The position numbers and the translations under genes are program-made. Below are positions 9,248 to 18,105 of a DNA stretch of 64,000 nt, piece after piece. Within the stretch, counting starts at the first letter, position 1. Each line of letters opens with the position of its first letter. The notes beneath the pieces were generated by a model. That model saw only the letters and a program-made list of their open reading frames with translations. It was not told the origin of the DNA and did not search any database. Source of the DNA: Paenibacillus typhae (lineage in GTDB: Bacteria > Bacillota > Bacilli > Paenibacillales > Paenibacillaceae); assembly GCF_900099765.1 (NCBI RefSeq), contig NZ_FNDX01000026.1, forward strand, positions 22,040-86,039, read 5' to 3'.

Positions 9248-10153
9248 ATGCCTGAAGGTATAATCATTAAAGCGCTGAGCGGCTATTATTATGTGAAGCC
9301 GCTGCATGACGGAATCATTGCGACAGAAGAAGAGGCAGTTCAGTGCAGGGGCCGGGGAATCCTGAAGAAAAAAGGGACTTCACCGCTGGTAGGCGACCGT
9401 ATTATTTATATTCTGACCGAGAACGGCGAGGGTATGGTTGACGAAATACTGCCCCGGGAATCCGAGCTGATCCGGCCGCCGGTGGCCAATGTTAAGCTGG
9501 CGGTACTGCTGTTCTCTGTTCGTGAGCCGGATATGAACCTGAATTTGCTGGATAAATTTCTGGTGCATATCGAGCACTCCGGCCTTGAGCCGCTGATTGT
9601 GCTGACCAAACAGGATCTGGCAGAGGATGACGGTCAGGCAACGGCCCAGGTGAAGGAATTGTATGAAAAAATCGGCTACGAGGTATTGGTAACCAGCTCC
9701 CTTAACGGCTCAGGCAGTGAGGAGCTGCGAGCGAGACTGGCCGGGGTAATCAGTGTGTTCTCCGGACAGTCGGGTGTCGGCAAATCAACACTGCTGAACC
9801 GGCTTGTGCCCAGCCTTGAGCTGGAGACAGGTGAAATTAGCCTGCGTCTGGGCCGGGGGCGCCATACGACCCGTCATGTCGAGCTGATTGATATCGGCGG
9901 CGGAGGATTCGTGGCAGATACTCCCGGCTTTAGCCAGCTGGATTTCCTGGAGCTGGGAGTGGAGGAGCTGTCCGTCTGCTTCCGGGAATTCGCCTCCTAT
10001 GCGGAGAGCTGCAAGTTTCGCGGCTGCAGCCATCTGCATGAGCCGGGCTGCAAGGTCATTGAGGCCTGGCAGGCCGGAGAAATTGCGGACAGCCGCTACG
10101 AGCATTACAAGCTGTTCTATAATGAGATGAAGGACAAGAAACGGAGGTACTAA
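9248..10153 (+). CDS. rsgA: Ribosome small-subunit-dependent GTPase RsgA
   Basis: Circularly permuted GTPase (YloQ/CpgA) that helps mature the 30S subunit. The permutation is visible: the G4 motif LTKQD comes before the P-loop GQSGVGKST, which is followed by the switch regions and DTPG. An OB-fold precedes the GTPase domain, and a zinc-binding C-terminus contains CKFRGCSHLHEPGC. 301 residues, normal length. ATG 9248 has AGGAGAGGAAGG upstream. The 117-base gap after prkC has no clear terminator. rpe starts four bases after the stop, so the two form one transcript. Confidence 0.95.
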   Translation: MPEGIIIKALSGYYYVKPLHDGIIATEEEAVQCRGRGILKKKGTSPLVGDRIIYILTENGEGMVDEILPRESELIRPPVANVKLAVLLFSVREPDMNLNLLDKFLVHIEHSGLEPLIVLTKQDLAEDDGQATAQVKELYEKIGYEVLVTSSLNGSGSEELRARLAGVISVFSGQSGVGKSTLLNRLVPSLELETGEISLRLGRGRHTTRHVELIDIGGGGFVADTPGFSQLDFLELGVEELSVCFREFASYAESCKFRGCSHLHEPGCKVIEAWQAGEIADSRYEHYKLFYNEMKDKKRRY

Positions 10154-10156
10154 CTT

Positions 10157-10825
10157 ATGATCTTACTCGCCCCATCCATTTTATCCGCTGATTTTGCAGC
10201 TCTCGGTGCCGAGGTTGCTGTTGCTGAAGCCAGCGGCGGAGACTGGATACATGTTGATGTAATGGACGGCCACTTTGTGCCCAATATTACACTCGGCCCT
10301 CCGATTGTCAAAGCAGTAAAGGCGCATACGTCTTTGCCGCTCGATGTTCATTTAATGATTGAACACCCCGAACGTTATATCGCGGACTTTGCCGCTGCCG
10401 GTGCATCCGTAATTACTGTACATGCAGAGGCCTGTGTGCATCTTCACCGGGTGATCCATCAGATTAAGGAGCTGGGCCTGATGGCTGGTGTAGCCATTAA
10501 TCCGGCAACGCCGGCATCGGCTGTGCGTGAAGTGCTAGAGGATGTGGATATGGTGCTGGTGATGACAGTAAATCCTGGTTTTGGAGGACAAGCATTTATT
10601 CCGAATACCCTGCGCAAAATCCGGCAGATCCGTGAATGGGCTGCTGAAATCAACCACCATAACCTGCGGATCGAGGTGGACGGCGGTATAGCAGAGGATA
10701 CAGCAGGACTGGTGGCTGAGGCCGGCGCAGATGTGCTGGTTGCCGGCAATGCCGTCTTTGGACGTCCTGATCGTGCAGCCGCGATACAGGCCATCCGTGA
10801 GGCTGCAGAGGGTGCAGTCCGCTAG
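10157..10825 (+). CDS. rpe: Ribulose-phosphate 3-epimerase
   Basis: Interconverts ribulose-5-phosphate and xylulose-5-phosphate in the pentose phosphate pathway. A TIM-barrel protein of 222 residues with HVDVMDGHFVPN, VHLMIEHPERYI, MTVNPGFGGQ and EVDGGI, which together carry the metal ligands and phosphate-binding loop. It follows rsgA after four bases. RpiA (56182) and transaldolase (53499), other enzymes of the same pathway, lie elsewhere in the window. Confidence 0.96.
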   Translation: MILLAPSILSADFAALGAEVAVAEASGGDWIHVDVMDGHFVPNITLGPPIVKAVKAHTSLPLDVHLMIEHPERYIADFAAAGASVITVHAEACVHLHRVIHQIKELGLMAGVAINPATPASAVREVLEDVDMVLVMTVNPGFGGQAFIPNTLRKIRQIREWAAEINHHNLRIEVDGGIAEDTAGLVAEAGADVLVAGNAVFGRPDRAAAIQAIREAAEGAVR

Positions 10826-10895
10826 TCCAACTGAAGCAAGCCTTAAGGGGATTAACCGATAAAGGTTATAGGCCAAGTTATGGCCGCATAAATAT

Positions 10896-10931
10896 GGTTA
10901 CATGAGCAGAAATCTCATGTAGCCTTTTTTT
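10896..10931 (+). terminator. Rho-independent terminator after rpe
   Basis: Eleven-base perfect stem GGTTACATGAG / CTCATGTAGCC, allowing one G-T pair, with a seven-base loop and a run of seven T. It ends the rlmN-rpe transcript. Confidence 0.85.
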
Positions 10932-11030
10932 GTACTTCAAGGGAGGTCTGCACCTTGTCAGGGTTATGTGAGTAATATGAAATCCGGGTAGTCTCCTACC
11001 GTACGGCAACAATTGATGGGAGGGTTAATA

Positions 11031-11111
11031 ATGAAATTTTACACGTTTAAGCTGCCAAGATTTTTGGGAGGTTTTGTTAAAGCGATCTTGAACACGTTTC
11101 AGAAGAGCTGA
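11031..11111 (+). CDS. spoVM: Stage V sporulation protein M (SpoVM), 26 residues
   Basis: A tiny amphipathic helix that marks the convex outer forespore membrane and anchors the SpoIVA coat platform. The reading frame from ATG 11031 gives 26 residues beginning MKFYTFKLPRFLGGFV, matching the Bacillus protein in length, in the Pro at position 9 and in the FLGG turn. GGGAGGG at 11018-11024 is a good ribosome binding site. It lies between rpe and rpmB, the same place as in Bacillus, and is flanked by terminators on both sides, so it is probably transcribed alone, presumably from a sporulation sigma factor; I could not assign the promoter. Confidence 0.95.
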   Translation: MKFYTFKLPRFLGGFVKAILNTFQKS

Positions 11112-11135
11112 GTTTATAACCAAACAGAAAACATG

Positions 11136-11172
11136 AAAAAAAGCACCTTACAAATGTAAAGGGTGCTTTTTG
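11136..11172. terminator. Bidirectional terminator between spoVM and rpmB
   Basis: AAAAAAGCACCTT / AAGGGTGCTTTTT hairpin, with A-run on the left and T-run on the right, so it can end spoVM (+) and rpmB (-). Confidence 0.8.
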
Positions 11173-11217
11173 CTTCATTCATATGAAATCTCGCTTGATC
11201 CTGGAATGATTCCAAGA

Positions 11218-11406
11218 CTAAACGCGTTCAACTTTACCGGCTTTCAAAGCACGGGTGCTGACATACACGCGTTTCGGTTTGCCGTTCACAAGAATGCGGA
11301 CCTTCTGAACGTTAACTCCCCAAGAACGACGGTTGCGGTTGTTAGCGTGAGACACGTGGTTACCGCTGCTCGGCTTCTTGCCAGTTACTGCACATTTGCG
11401 GGACAT
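11218..11406 (-). CDS. rpmB: 50S ribosomal protein L28
   Basis: 62-residue basic ribosomal protein. The start MSRKCAVTGKKP, the SHANNRNRR segment and the end RALKAGKVERV are typical of bacillary L28. The strong site AAGGAGGTG lies upstream of the ATG. It is transcribed against its neighbours, as in Bacillus. Only one cysteine is present, so this is not a zinc-binding form. An Asp23-family yloU gene, which follows rpmB in Bacillus, is absent here: only about 190 bases separate rpmB from fakA. Confidence 0.97.
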   Translation of the reverse strand: MSRKCAVTGKKPSSGNHVSHANNRNRRSWGVNVQKVRILVNGKPKRVYVSTRALKAGKVERV

Positions 11407-11454
11407 AGATTACACCTCCTTGTTACTTACACCTGCATAAAACAATACTTAAAT

Positions 11455-11484
11455 ATAATATCACAGCAAAATTTACTACGTCAA
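11455..11484 (-). promoter_or_regulatory. Predicted sigma-A promoter of rpmB
   Basis: On the minus strand, TTGACG and TATTAT are separated by 18 bases, about 50 bases before the rpmB start. Confidence 0.55.
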
Positions 11485-11597
11485 CCGATTCAAAAACATT
11501 TATTTCTTTTAGCTCTTATAGTACAATATAAATTAGTGCATTATGTCCAGTTGATCATGGAATTGATTAGGCATGAAGTTAGGAAGGGGAATTCTCA

Positions 11598-13370
11598 TTG
11601 AGTAAGCGTTCTATAAACGGAGCAGATTTTACCGCAATGGTACTTGCCGGCGCGGAGAAGCTGCAGCAGCATGCAGAGCACGTCAATTCCTTGAATGTAT
11701 TTCCGGTACCGGATGGAGATACAGGAACAAATATGAATCTGACGATGACCGCAGGTGCGAACGAATTGAAAAAGAATAATACCGCCTCGGTCGGTCAATG
11801 TGCAGGAGTACTCTCCAAAGGCCTGTTGATGGGCGCACGGGGGAACTCCGGCGTTATTTTGTCACAGCTGTTCAGAGGTCTTGGACGCTACGCCGCCCAA
11901 TATGATGAGCTGAACACGCAGCAGTTCGCAGCAGCGCTGCAGACCGGTGTGGATACAGCCTACAAAGCAGTGGTCAAGCCTGTAGAAGGCACCATTCTTA
12001 CCGTTGCCAAAGAAGCAGCCAGACATGCCGTCTATTTTGCGCGCCGTACTACCGATATTACGGAGCTGATGACGGAGGTGCTGGCCAAAGCCAAAGAAGC
12101 GCTGGCGAATACCCCGGAGCTTCTGCCTGTTCTGAAGCAGGTCGGCGTAGTGGATTCCGGCGGACAGGGTCTGGTCTACATTTATGAAGGATTCCATCAG
12201 TATCTGACCAGCGGAAGCACGGCTGTGCAGCATTCTGTACAAGGACAAGCTCCCGCACCTGCCGCAGCGGCACCTGTGCTGACTAAGCCGGTAAATGTAC
12301 CTTCATCTGTGCAGTCCTCTGCCCAATCCCAGCTTCATACGGAAGATATTGAGTTCTTATATGATATGGAGTTTTTCATTAACCGCCAGCTTGGCGGTAC
12401 CGGAGCAAATTTCGATGAAGAAAAATTCCGGAAAGCGTTATCAGTTAACGGTGACTCGATTATCGTCATTTCCGATGACGAAACCATTAAGGTTCATGTG
12501 CATTCAAAGACTCCGGGTGATGTGCTTAACCTCGCGCTTCTGTACGGGGAAATCACCCAGATTCATATCCTGAACATGCGTGAGCAGCATCGTGATCTGC
12601 TGACTGCCGGAATGGATATTGCGCCAATGCCTGAGCTGTTCGCCGAGATTCCGAAGGAGCACAGCACGGTGCAGGCGCCTGCGGTTCCTCCGGCAGATGA
12701 TCTCGCCCCTTACGGCTTCATTGCTGTATCATCCGGAGACGGCATTTCCGAGATTTTCAAAAGTCTTGGCGTCGATGTCGTGCTGGCTGGCGGGCAGACG
12801 ATGAATCCGAGCACCGAGGACTTTGTAAATGCGATTTCCTCCATCTCTGCCAAGCATGTATATCTGTTGCCGAATAACTCTAATATCGTCCTTGCAGCAC
12901 AGCAGGCCAAAGATCTGCTTGAAGGCGAACGTGAGGTCACTGTTATTCCAAGCAAGAGCATTCCGCAAGGGATTGCAGCAGCGTTTGCCTTCCAGGAAGA
13001 CGACGCCGTTGAGACCAACACGGAAAGCATGCTGGAGGCCATCTCCCAGGTTAAATCAGGGCAGGTAACCAATGCGGTCCGGGATACGGTTATTGAAGAG
13101 CTTGAGATCAAATCCGGGCAATTCATCGGGATTTCCAATTCGAAGATTGTAGCGGCATCCGACGAGTTGCCTGCGGCAAGCCAGGCGTTGCTTACTACAA
13201 TGCTTGTTAATGGCGATGAAATTGTCACTGTGTTAACCGGCGCTGAAGCTGATGCAGAGGTTACAGAATCGCTCATCAGCTGGCTGGAGGAAACTTATCC
13301 GCAGGTCGAAGTGGAAGTACATGAAGGCGGACAGCCGCTGTACTACTATCTTTTCTCTGTAGAGCCATAG
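11598..13370 (+). CDS. fakA: Fatty acid kinase catalytic subunit FakA (YloV/DhaL type)
   Basis: Phosphorylates fatty acids held by a FakB/DegV partner, feeding them into phospholipid synthesis. The N-terminal DhaL-type nucleotide domain (about 10-200) shows NVFPVPDGDTGTNM, the metal-binding aspartates, and GARGNSGVILSQ. A middle domain follows, then a C-terminal domain from about 370. 590 residues, slightly longer than I recall for Bacillus YloV because of a Pro/Ala/Gln-rich linker near 215-245. It starts at TTG 11598 with AGGAAGGGG upstream. The very next gene encodes a DegV protein, its likely lipid-carrying partner, which supports a kinase role rather than dihydroxyacetone metabolism. Confidence 0.92.
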   Translation: MSKRSINGADFTAMVLAGAEKLQQHAEHVNSLNVFPVPDGDTGTNMNLTMTAGANELKKNNTASVGQCAGVLSKGLLMGARGNSGVILSQLFRGLGRYAAQYDELNTQQFAAALQTGVDTAYKAVVKPVEGTILTVAKEAARHAVYFARRTTDITELMTEVLAKAKEALANTPELLPVLKQVGVVDSGGQGLVYIYEGFHQYLTSGSTAVQHSVQGQAPAPAAAAPVLTKPVNVPSSVQSSAQSQLHTEDIEFLYDMEFFINRQLGGTGANFDEEKFRKALSVNGDSIIVISDDETIKVHVHSKTPGDVLNLALLYGEITQIHILNMREQHRDLLTAGMDIAPMPELFAEIPKEHSTVQAPAVPPADDLAPYGFIAVSSGDGISEIFKSLGVDVVLAGGQTMNPSTEDFVNAISSISAKHVYLLPNNSNIVLAAQQAKDLLEGEREVTVIPSKSIPQGIAAAFAFQEDDAVETNTESMLEAISQVKSGQVTNAVRDTVIEELEIKSGQFIGISNSKIVAASDELPAASQALLTTMLVNGDEIVTVLTGAEADAEVTESLISWLEETYPQVEVEVHEGGQPLYYYLFSVEP

Positions 13371-13399
13371 GTTGATATTATAGTTTGGGGAGGAAATCC

Positions 13400-14260
13400 A
13401 TGAATCGTACGGTTATTGTCACAGACAGCACATCAGATATCCCGCCGTCACTGGCGGAGGCATACGGCATTGAGGTCGTGCCGCTAACGCTAATGTTCGG
13501 CGAACAGGCTTTCCGGGATAATCTGGATATGACACCGGAGCAATTCTATGAGCGTCTTCCCCGCTCACAGCAGCTGCCGACAACCTCGCAGCCGTCACCG
13601 GTCGAGTACATGAATGTGTACCGAAGCATTATGGAGCGCTATCCCGACAGTCCGGTTCTGTCCTTTCATATTTCATCCGGACTAAGCGGAACCTATCAGT
13701 CCGCAGTGCTTGCCAAGTCGATGCTTGAGGAGGAAGGGGACCATATCACCGTTGTGGATTCGCTGTCCGCTTCCTATGGCTTCGGGTTCATGGTAGTGGC
13801 TGCAGGCCGGATGGCTGCGGAAGGTAAAGGGCCGGCTGAAATACTGGAGGCCGTAGAGAAGCTGCGGCAGTCCCGCAAGCTGTACTTTCTGGTCGATACG
13901 CTCGAATATTTGCAAAAGGGCGGCAGAATCGGCAAAGCGTCCGCTTTTCTGGGCACCCTGCTGAATATCAAGCCGATTCTTTCGATTGATGACGAAGGGA
14001 TTATCTATGCGGTGGAGAAGGTCAGGGGCCGCAAAAAGGCGGTTGCCCGGATGATCGAGCTGTTCAAGAACGATCTGCCGGGTATACACAAAATCAACGT
14101 GGCCGTGGGTCATACGGCGGAACCGGCTTACGGCGAAGAATTTCTGAATGAATTGGCAGGGCATTTCACTTTGGAAGAGAAGGTGCTGACCAACATTGGT
14201 CCGGTCGTAGGCAGCCATGTCGGCAACGGAACGCTAGCCGTGTTCATTTGGCCCGCGTAA
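13400..14260 (+). CDS. DegV family fatty-acid-binding protein (FakB-like)
   Basis: Binds a fatty acid in a deep pocket and presents its carboxylate to FakA. Visible family features: the N-terminal VIVTDSTSDIP loop, TTSQPSP, the FHISSGLSGTYQSA segment with the carboxylate-binding serines, and FLVDTLEYLQKGGRIGK. 286 residues from ATG 13400, which has GGGGAGG at 13387-13393; an upstream in-frame start would lack a site. Downstream of fakA by about 30 bases and just ahead of recG, so probably one operon. The fatty acid it prefers cannot be told from sequence. Confidence 0.9.
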   Translation: MNRTVIVTDSTSDIPPSLAEAYGIEVVPLTLMFGEQAFRDNLDMTPEQFYERLPRSQQLPTTSQPSPVEYMNVYRSIMERYPDSPVLSFHISSGLSGTYQSAVLAKSMLEEEGDHITVVDSLSASYGFGFMVVAAGRMAAEGKGPAEILEAVEKLRQSRKLYFLVDTLEYLQKGGRIGKASAFLGTLLNIKPILSIDDEGIIYAVEKVRGRKKAVARMIELFKNDLPGIHKINVAVGHTAEPAYGEEFLNELAGHFTLEEKVLTNIGPVVGSHVGNGTLAVFIWPA

Positions 14261-14267
14261 ATAGGGG

Positions 14268-16325
14268 ATGAATAAGCTGCTATCACTTGATCAAATTGAA
14301 GTCAAACAAATAAATGGCGTGAGCGCTCAAAAGCAAAGCGAGCTTCACGCCTTTGGCGTCTTTACAGTTAAGGATCTGTTGGAATATTATCCGTTCCGCT
14401 ACGAGGATTACCGGCCGAAGTCGCTGAGTGAGGTCAAGCATGGCGATAAAGCAACCCTGATTGCCAAAGTGATCGGCATTCCGGTACTGCAGCGGTACGG
14501 GGGGAAATCGCGGATCAGCTGTAAAATGGTGGCTGAGCCCTGGATGTTCACGGCAACCTGGTTCAATCAGCCTTATGTCCGCGAACAGCTGACTGCAGGC
14601 CGTGAGATTGTCATCTCCGGCAAATGGGATCAGAAGCGCAGCCAGATCACGGTATCGAATTATGAATTCCCGGACCGCGGTGAGGGCAAGACCGGGACAC
14701 TGCAGCCGGTTTATTCGGTAGGGGGCAAGATTACCCAGACCTGGCTGCGCAAGGTGATCAGTCAGGGAATGCAGCAGTACGGCGAACTGATACCCGAGAT
14801 TCTGCCTCAGGTCATCATGCGTAAATATGATTTTATGCCGCGAAAAAAGGCTATCGCCACGATTCACCAGCCCGAGGATACCCGTGAAGGCCAGCAGGGA
14901 CGGCGCCGTATGGTCTATGAGGAGCTGTTCCTGTTCCAGCTTAAGGTCCAGGCGTTCCGGGTGCTGAATCAGGGCAGGATGGATGGTGTACGCCATACGG
15001 TTGACAATGCGACCGTGCGCCAGTTCGTGCGGAGCCTGCCGTTTGAGCTGACAGATGCCCAGAAGCATGTAGAACTGGAGATCCTGCAGGATATGCGCTC
15101 CGCTTCCTGTATGAACCGGCTGCTGCAGGGAGATGTGGGCTCCGGTAAAACGGTACTCGCTGCCATTGCACTGTACGCTTCCGTTAAATCGGGATTTCAA
15201 GGGGCGCTGATGGTGCCGACCGAGATTCTCGCTGAGCAGCATATGCGTTCCCTGACAAGGATGTTTGAGCCCTTCGGCATTACGGTCGGACTGCTGACGG
15301 GCAGCGTCAGCGGCCGCAAGCGCAAGGATCTGCTGGCTTCCTTGCAAATGGGAATGCTTGATATTGTTGTGGGCACCCATGCATTGATCCAGGAGGATGT
15401 GTTTTTCCGTGAGCTGGGCCTGGTGGTGACGGACGAGCAGCACCGCTTTGGCGTTAACCAGCGAAGCATCTTGCGGCGTAAGGGGTATAATCCGGATGTG
15501 CTTACAATGACGGCAACACCCATACCGCGTACGCTGGCCATAACCGTGTTCGGCGATATGGATGTGTCCACATTGTCAGAGCGCCCCAAAGGGCGTGTGC
15601 CGATTACGACTTACTGGGTCAAGCATGATCTGATGGAGCGTGTGCTGAAGCTGGTGAACCGCGAGGTGGATCAGGGCAGACAGGCGTACCTGATCTGTCC
15701 GCTGATCGAGGAGTCGGAGAAGCTGGATGTGCAAAATGCAATTGATCTTCATGTCCAGATGTCACAGGCCTTTCCGGATTACAGGGTTGGCCTGCTGCAC
15801 GGCCGGATGACTCCGGCGGAGAAGGACGAAGTGATGCGGGCTTTTTACAGCAATGAAATCCAGCTTCTCGTCTCCACTACAGTAGTTGAGGTTGGCGTTG
15901 ATGTTCCCAATGCGACGCTTATGATTATTATGGATGCTGACCGGTTTGGATTGTCGCAGCTTCATCAGCTGCGCGGGCGGGTCGGACGCGGCCAGCATGC
16001 TTCGTATTGCGTGCTGGTGGCAGATCCGAAATCCGAAATCGGCCGGGAACGGATGACGGCCATGACAGATACCGATGACGGGTTCGAGGTCTCGCGCCGT
16101 GACCTGGAGCTGCGCGGGCCGGGTGATTTCTTCGGAACGAAGCAAAGCGGATTGCCAGAATTCCGGCTGGCGGATATGACCGCCGATTTCGAAGTGCTGG
16201 AGCAGGCGCGTGATGATGCGGCTATGCTGCTGAAAGACACCACCTTCTGGACCTCGGCTGATTATGCGCCTCTGCGCAGCTATTTGCAGGCCGAGCAGAT
16301 ATTCCAGGGGGAAATCATTGATTAA
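14268..16325 (+). CDS. recG: ATP-dependent DNA helicase RecG
   Basis: Reverses stalled replication forks and branch-migrates recombination intermediates. 685 residues: an N-terminal OB-fold wedge domain (about 60-160), then helicase core with LLQGDVGSGKT near 287, the DEQH box near 387, TATPIPRT and QLRGRVGRG, and a C-terminal segment with RGPGDFFGTKQSG. The start is eight bases after the degV stop. In Bacillus the fapR-plsX genes follow recG; here that order ends, and a small sporulation gene follows instead. Confidence 0.96.
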   Translation: MNKLLSLDQIEVKQINGVSAQKQSELHAFGVFTVKDLLEYYPFRYEDYRPKSLSEVKHGDKATLIAKVIGIPVLQRYGGKSRISCKMVAEPWMFTATWFNQPYVREQLTAGREIVISGKWDQKRSQITVSNYEFPDRGEGKTGTLQPVYSVGGKITQTWLRKVISQGMQQYGELIPEILPQVIMRKYDFMPRKKAIATIHQPEDTREGQQGRRRMVYEELFLFQLKVQAFRVLNQGRMDGVRHTVDNATVRQFVRSLPFELTDAQKHVELEILQDMRSASCMNRLLQGDVGSGKTVLAAIALYASVKSGFQGALMVPTEILAEQHMRSLTRMFEPFGITVGLLTGSVSGRKRKDLLASLQMGMLDIVVGTHALIQEDVFFRELGLVVTDEQHRFGVNQRSILRRKGYNPDVLTMTATPIPRTLAITVFGDMDVSTLSERPKGRVPITTYWVKHDLMERVLKLVNREVDQGRQAYLICPLIEESEKLDVQNAIDLHVQMSQAFPDYRVGLLHGRMTPAEKDEVMRAFYSNEIQLLVSTTVVEVGVDVPNATLMIIMDADRFGLSQLHQLRGRVGRGQHASYCVLVADPKSEIGRERMTAMTDTDDGFEVSRRDLELRGPGDFFGTKQSGLPEFRLADMTADFEVLEQARDDAAMLLKDTTFWTSADYAPLRSYLQAEQIFQGEIID

Positions 16326-16391
16326 TTAGGCACATGCGGCGGCCTGCCCTCATATACTGTGAATGATTGGATATGACGGGAGGTGCTGCAT

Positions 16392-16679
16392 TTGGGTTAT
16401 CAGCAATATGGAATCAGTCCCCAGCTGGTGGAGCGCATCAAGCTGAAGATGAAGAATCCGGCAGTGAAAGAACGGATCAAGAACATGGTTAACGGCGTTT
16501 CCAAACAGGAGCTGCAGGATACTGCGGTAGTCCGCAGGCTTGTGCGGAATGCTGCAGCAGTACTTAACGAGAAGCTGACCGGCGCGCAGGAGGAGCAGAT
16601 TGTAAAGTTCGTCATCGCCCAGAAAATTGATCCGAATAACACCTTTCACCTTATCCGCCTCTGGGGAATGTTCCGCTAA
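16392..16679 (+). CDS. spoVIF: Stage VI sporulation protein F-like (SpoVIF)
   Basis: Small protein (95 residues) resembling SpoVIF, a forespore-side factor needed for late coat assembly in Bacillus. Seen: an N-terminal QYGISPQLVERIK segment and the family-like pattern AVVRRLVRNAAAVLN followed by QEEQIVKFVIAQKIDP. TTG 16392 is taken as the start because GGGAGGTG at 16378-16385 is correctly spaced; GTG 16383 would overlap that site. CATATACT at 16351-16358 could be a sporulation-type -10 element, but I see no convincing -35. The family assignment rests on remembered similarity and is fairly secure. Confidence 0.78.
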   Translation: MGYQQYGISPQLVERIKLKMKNPAVKERIKNMVNGVSKQELQDTAVVRRLVRNAAAVLNEKLTGAQEEQIVKFVIAQKIDPNNTFHLIRLWGMFR

Positions 16680-16710
16680 GCCGGGAGGATGCCGGAGTAT
16701 CAAGGACAAC

Positions 16711-16750
16711 AAAAAGACGTTTCCGCAAAGAGCTGCGGGAACGTCTTTTT
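16711..16750. terminator. Bidirectional terminator between spoVIF and yitT-like gene
   Basis: Stem AAAAAGACGTTTCCGC / GCGGGAACGTCTTTTT with an eight-base loop. It can act on both converging transcripts. Confidence 0.88.
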
Positions 16751-16779
16751 GTCAATGATACCCGGACGTTGCTTGGTGT

Positions 16780-17652
16780 TTAGCTGATTTTGCGTCGCAC
16801 CCAATCAGTAATGCTGTCCGGCTGGCTGCTAGTCACAGTGATCTTGCTGTTCTGGTCAAAGGAACGGACGATCGATGTAAGTGCATCTTCCTCAAGCTTG
16901 CTCGCCAGACAGAACAGTACCCCGGGCTGGCCATCCTTATTGCCGGGCCGGATCAGCTTGGCATCCCTCTTGAGCGAGTGCTGGAGTGCCTTGCGAATCT
17001 CCTCACAGCGGCTACTGGTGATCCAGACCGCCCTGGAGCGGGAAAGGCCGCGCAGGGAGAAGCGTACACCCTCAAAGGCGAGCAGATAGGCGATAATACT
17101 GTACATTGCCTGATCCCAGCCAAACAGCAAGCCTCCGGCAAGCAGGATGCAGCAGTTAAACAGCATGATGACCACTTCGGCTGACTTGGCGGGGCCACCG
17201 TCAGTTAACAGAAAACCCTGCTCTCTTGCATTTACTGAAAGTCCGCCTGAACGGATCATTATGCCGATTCCGAGACCAAGGCAGAGTCCTCCGGCAACAG
17301 CAGCAATCAACGGATCAGCGGATACCGCGGGAAAATGGTGCAGCGCCAATGAGCCGATCGTGAGGCAGAACAGGCCTAACAAGGTATAGAGTGCAAAGCG
17401 CAGGTTAATCTGCCGGCGCGACAACAGAATAAAGGGCAGATTGAACAGAAACAGAAACAGGCCAAGCCGCATTTCAGTAAGATGGGCCAGCAGGGCTGAC
17501 AAGCCGGCGATACCGCCAAGTACTAGCTTGTGCGGCATAAGGAACAGCTCAAGTCCGACTGCAGCCAGCAGGCCTCCGCAAATCACACAGAGGATACGGA
17601 TCAGCTTAGTCCGGCTCCGGGCCGGAAGTCCATGACCTAAAGGTTGATTCAT
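16780..17652 (-). CDS. YitT family membrane protein
   Basis: 290-residue integral membrane protein of the YitT/YpjC type (DUF161 plus a DUF2179-like C-terminal domain). Five or so hydrophobic segments lie in the first 200 residues, including the glycine-rich HKLVLGGIAGLSALL and AGGLCLGLGIGIMIRSGG stretches typical of the family. The soluble tail (about 205-290) with EEIRKALQHSLKRDAK resembles the cytoplasmic regulatory domain. Function in the cell is not established for the family. The C-terminal domain is more divergent than usual, for example lacking a clear YTG-type motif. Alone on the minus strand; the next minus gene lies about 80 bases upstream. Confidence 0.82.
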   Translation of the reverse strand: MNQPLGHGLPARSRTKLIRILCVICGGLLAAVGLELFLMPHKLVLGGIAGLSALLAHLTEMRLGLFLFLFNLPFILLSRRQINLRFALYTLLGLFCLTIGSLALHHFPAVSADPLIAAVAGGLCLGLGIGIMIRSGGLSVNAREQGFLLTDGGPAKSAEVVIMLFNCCILLAGGLLFGWDQAMYSIIAYLLAFEGVRFSLRGLSRSRAVWITSSRCEEIRKALQHSLKRDAKLIRPGNKDGQPGVLFCLASKLEEDALTSIVRSFDQNSKITVTSSQPDSITDWVRRKIS

Positions 17653-17733
17653 CCAGGGTTCCTCCTTCGGCAGGGAAACTGTAATGTATGCCGCCGAAGC
17701 GGCAGAGCAGTAAGGTTAGTGTTAAGAGGCAGA

Positions 17734-18105
17734 CTAAAAGTTGGATGAACGGAGTTCTTTAACATAATTGGACGTATATTTAAGCGGCTTGAGCAACAGC
17801 CGTTTCAAACGGTAGTAGAACAGCGGATAGAGCAGGACGAAGCAGACAGGCAGCCCTGTGTCCCGAGGGACAGGCAAAGGGTTTCCGTGATGGGCACTGC
17901 GCAGAATCGGCACTGATTTCGGCAAAGGCCCATGCAATCGGGCTGGCTGTGTCATCTTGTGCTCATAACGCTCAATGTGCGGATATTGTTCAGGCCCGGC
18001 ATTGCTGACGGCTCCGGCTGAGGCTGTGAGCGTCATGAGAAGCAGAAGCGGTACCAGCGCTGCGCGTAGCCATAATGTAAGCGATTTACCTGCTAAATGT
18101 GCCAA
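17734..18105 (-). CDS. Small secreted or membrane protein of unknown function
   Basis: I do not recognise this 123-residue protein. The TTG at 18105 is taken as start because AAGGAGGTG lies nine bases upstream; the longer frame from 18189 has no site. Seen: a signal-peptide-like hydrophobic stretch (about 14-33) ending in TASAGAVS, a His/Pro-rich middle part, and a second hydrophobic stretch VCFVLLYPLFYYRLK near residue 90 followed by a basic tail. It could be a small two-helix membrane protein. It lies about 80 bases upstream of the yitT-like gene on the same strand and may be co-transcribed with it. Confidence 0.6.
   Translation of the reverse strand: MAHLAGKSLTLWLRAALVPLLLLMTLTASAGAVSNAGPEQYPHIERYEHKMTQPARLHGPLPKSVPILRSAHHGNPLPVPRDTGLPVCFVLLYPLFYYRLKRLLLKPLKYTSNYVKELRSSNF

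Noticed and set aside
11170..11601. 143-residue frame across rpmB
   Set aside because: Runs antisense through the L28 gene and its promoter; no support as a gene.
14283..15443. 386-residue frame opposite recG
   Set aside because: Antisense shadow of recG, low-complexity composition and no family pattern.
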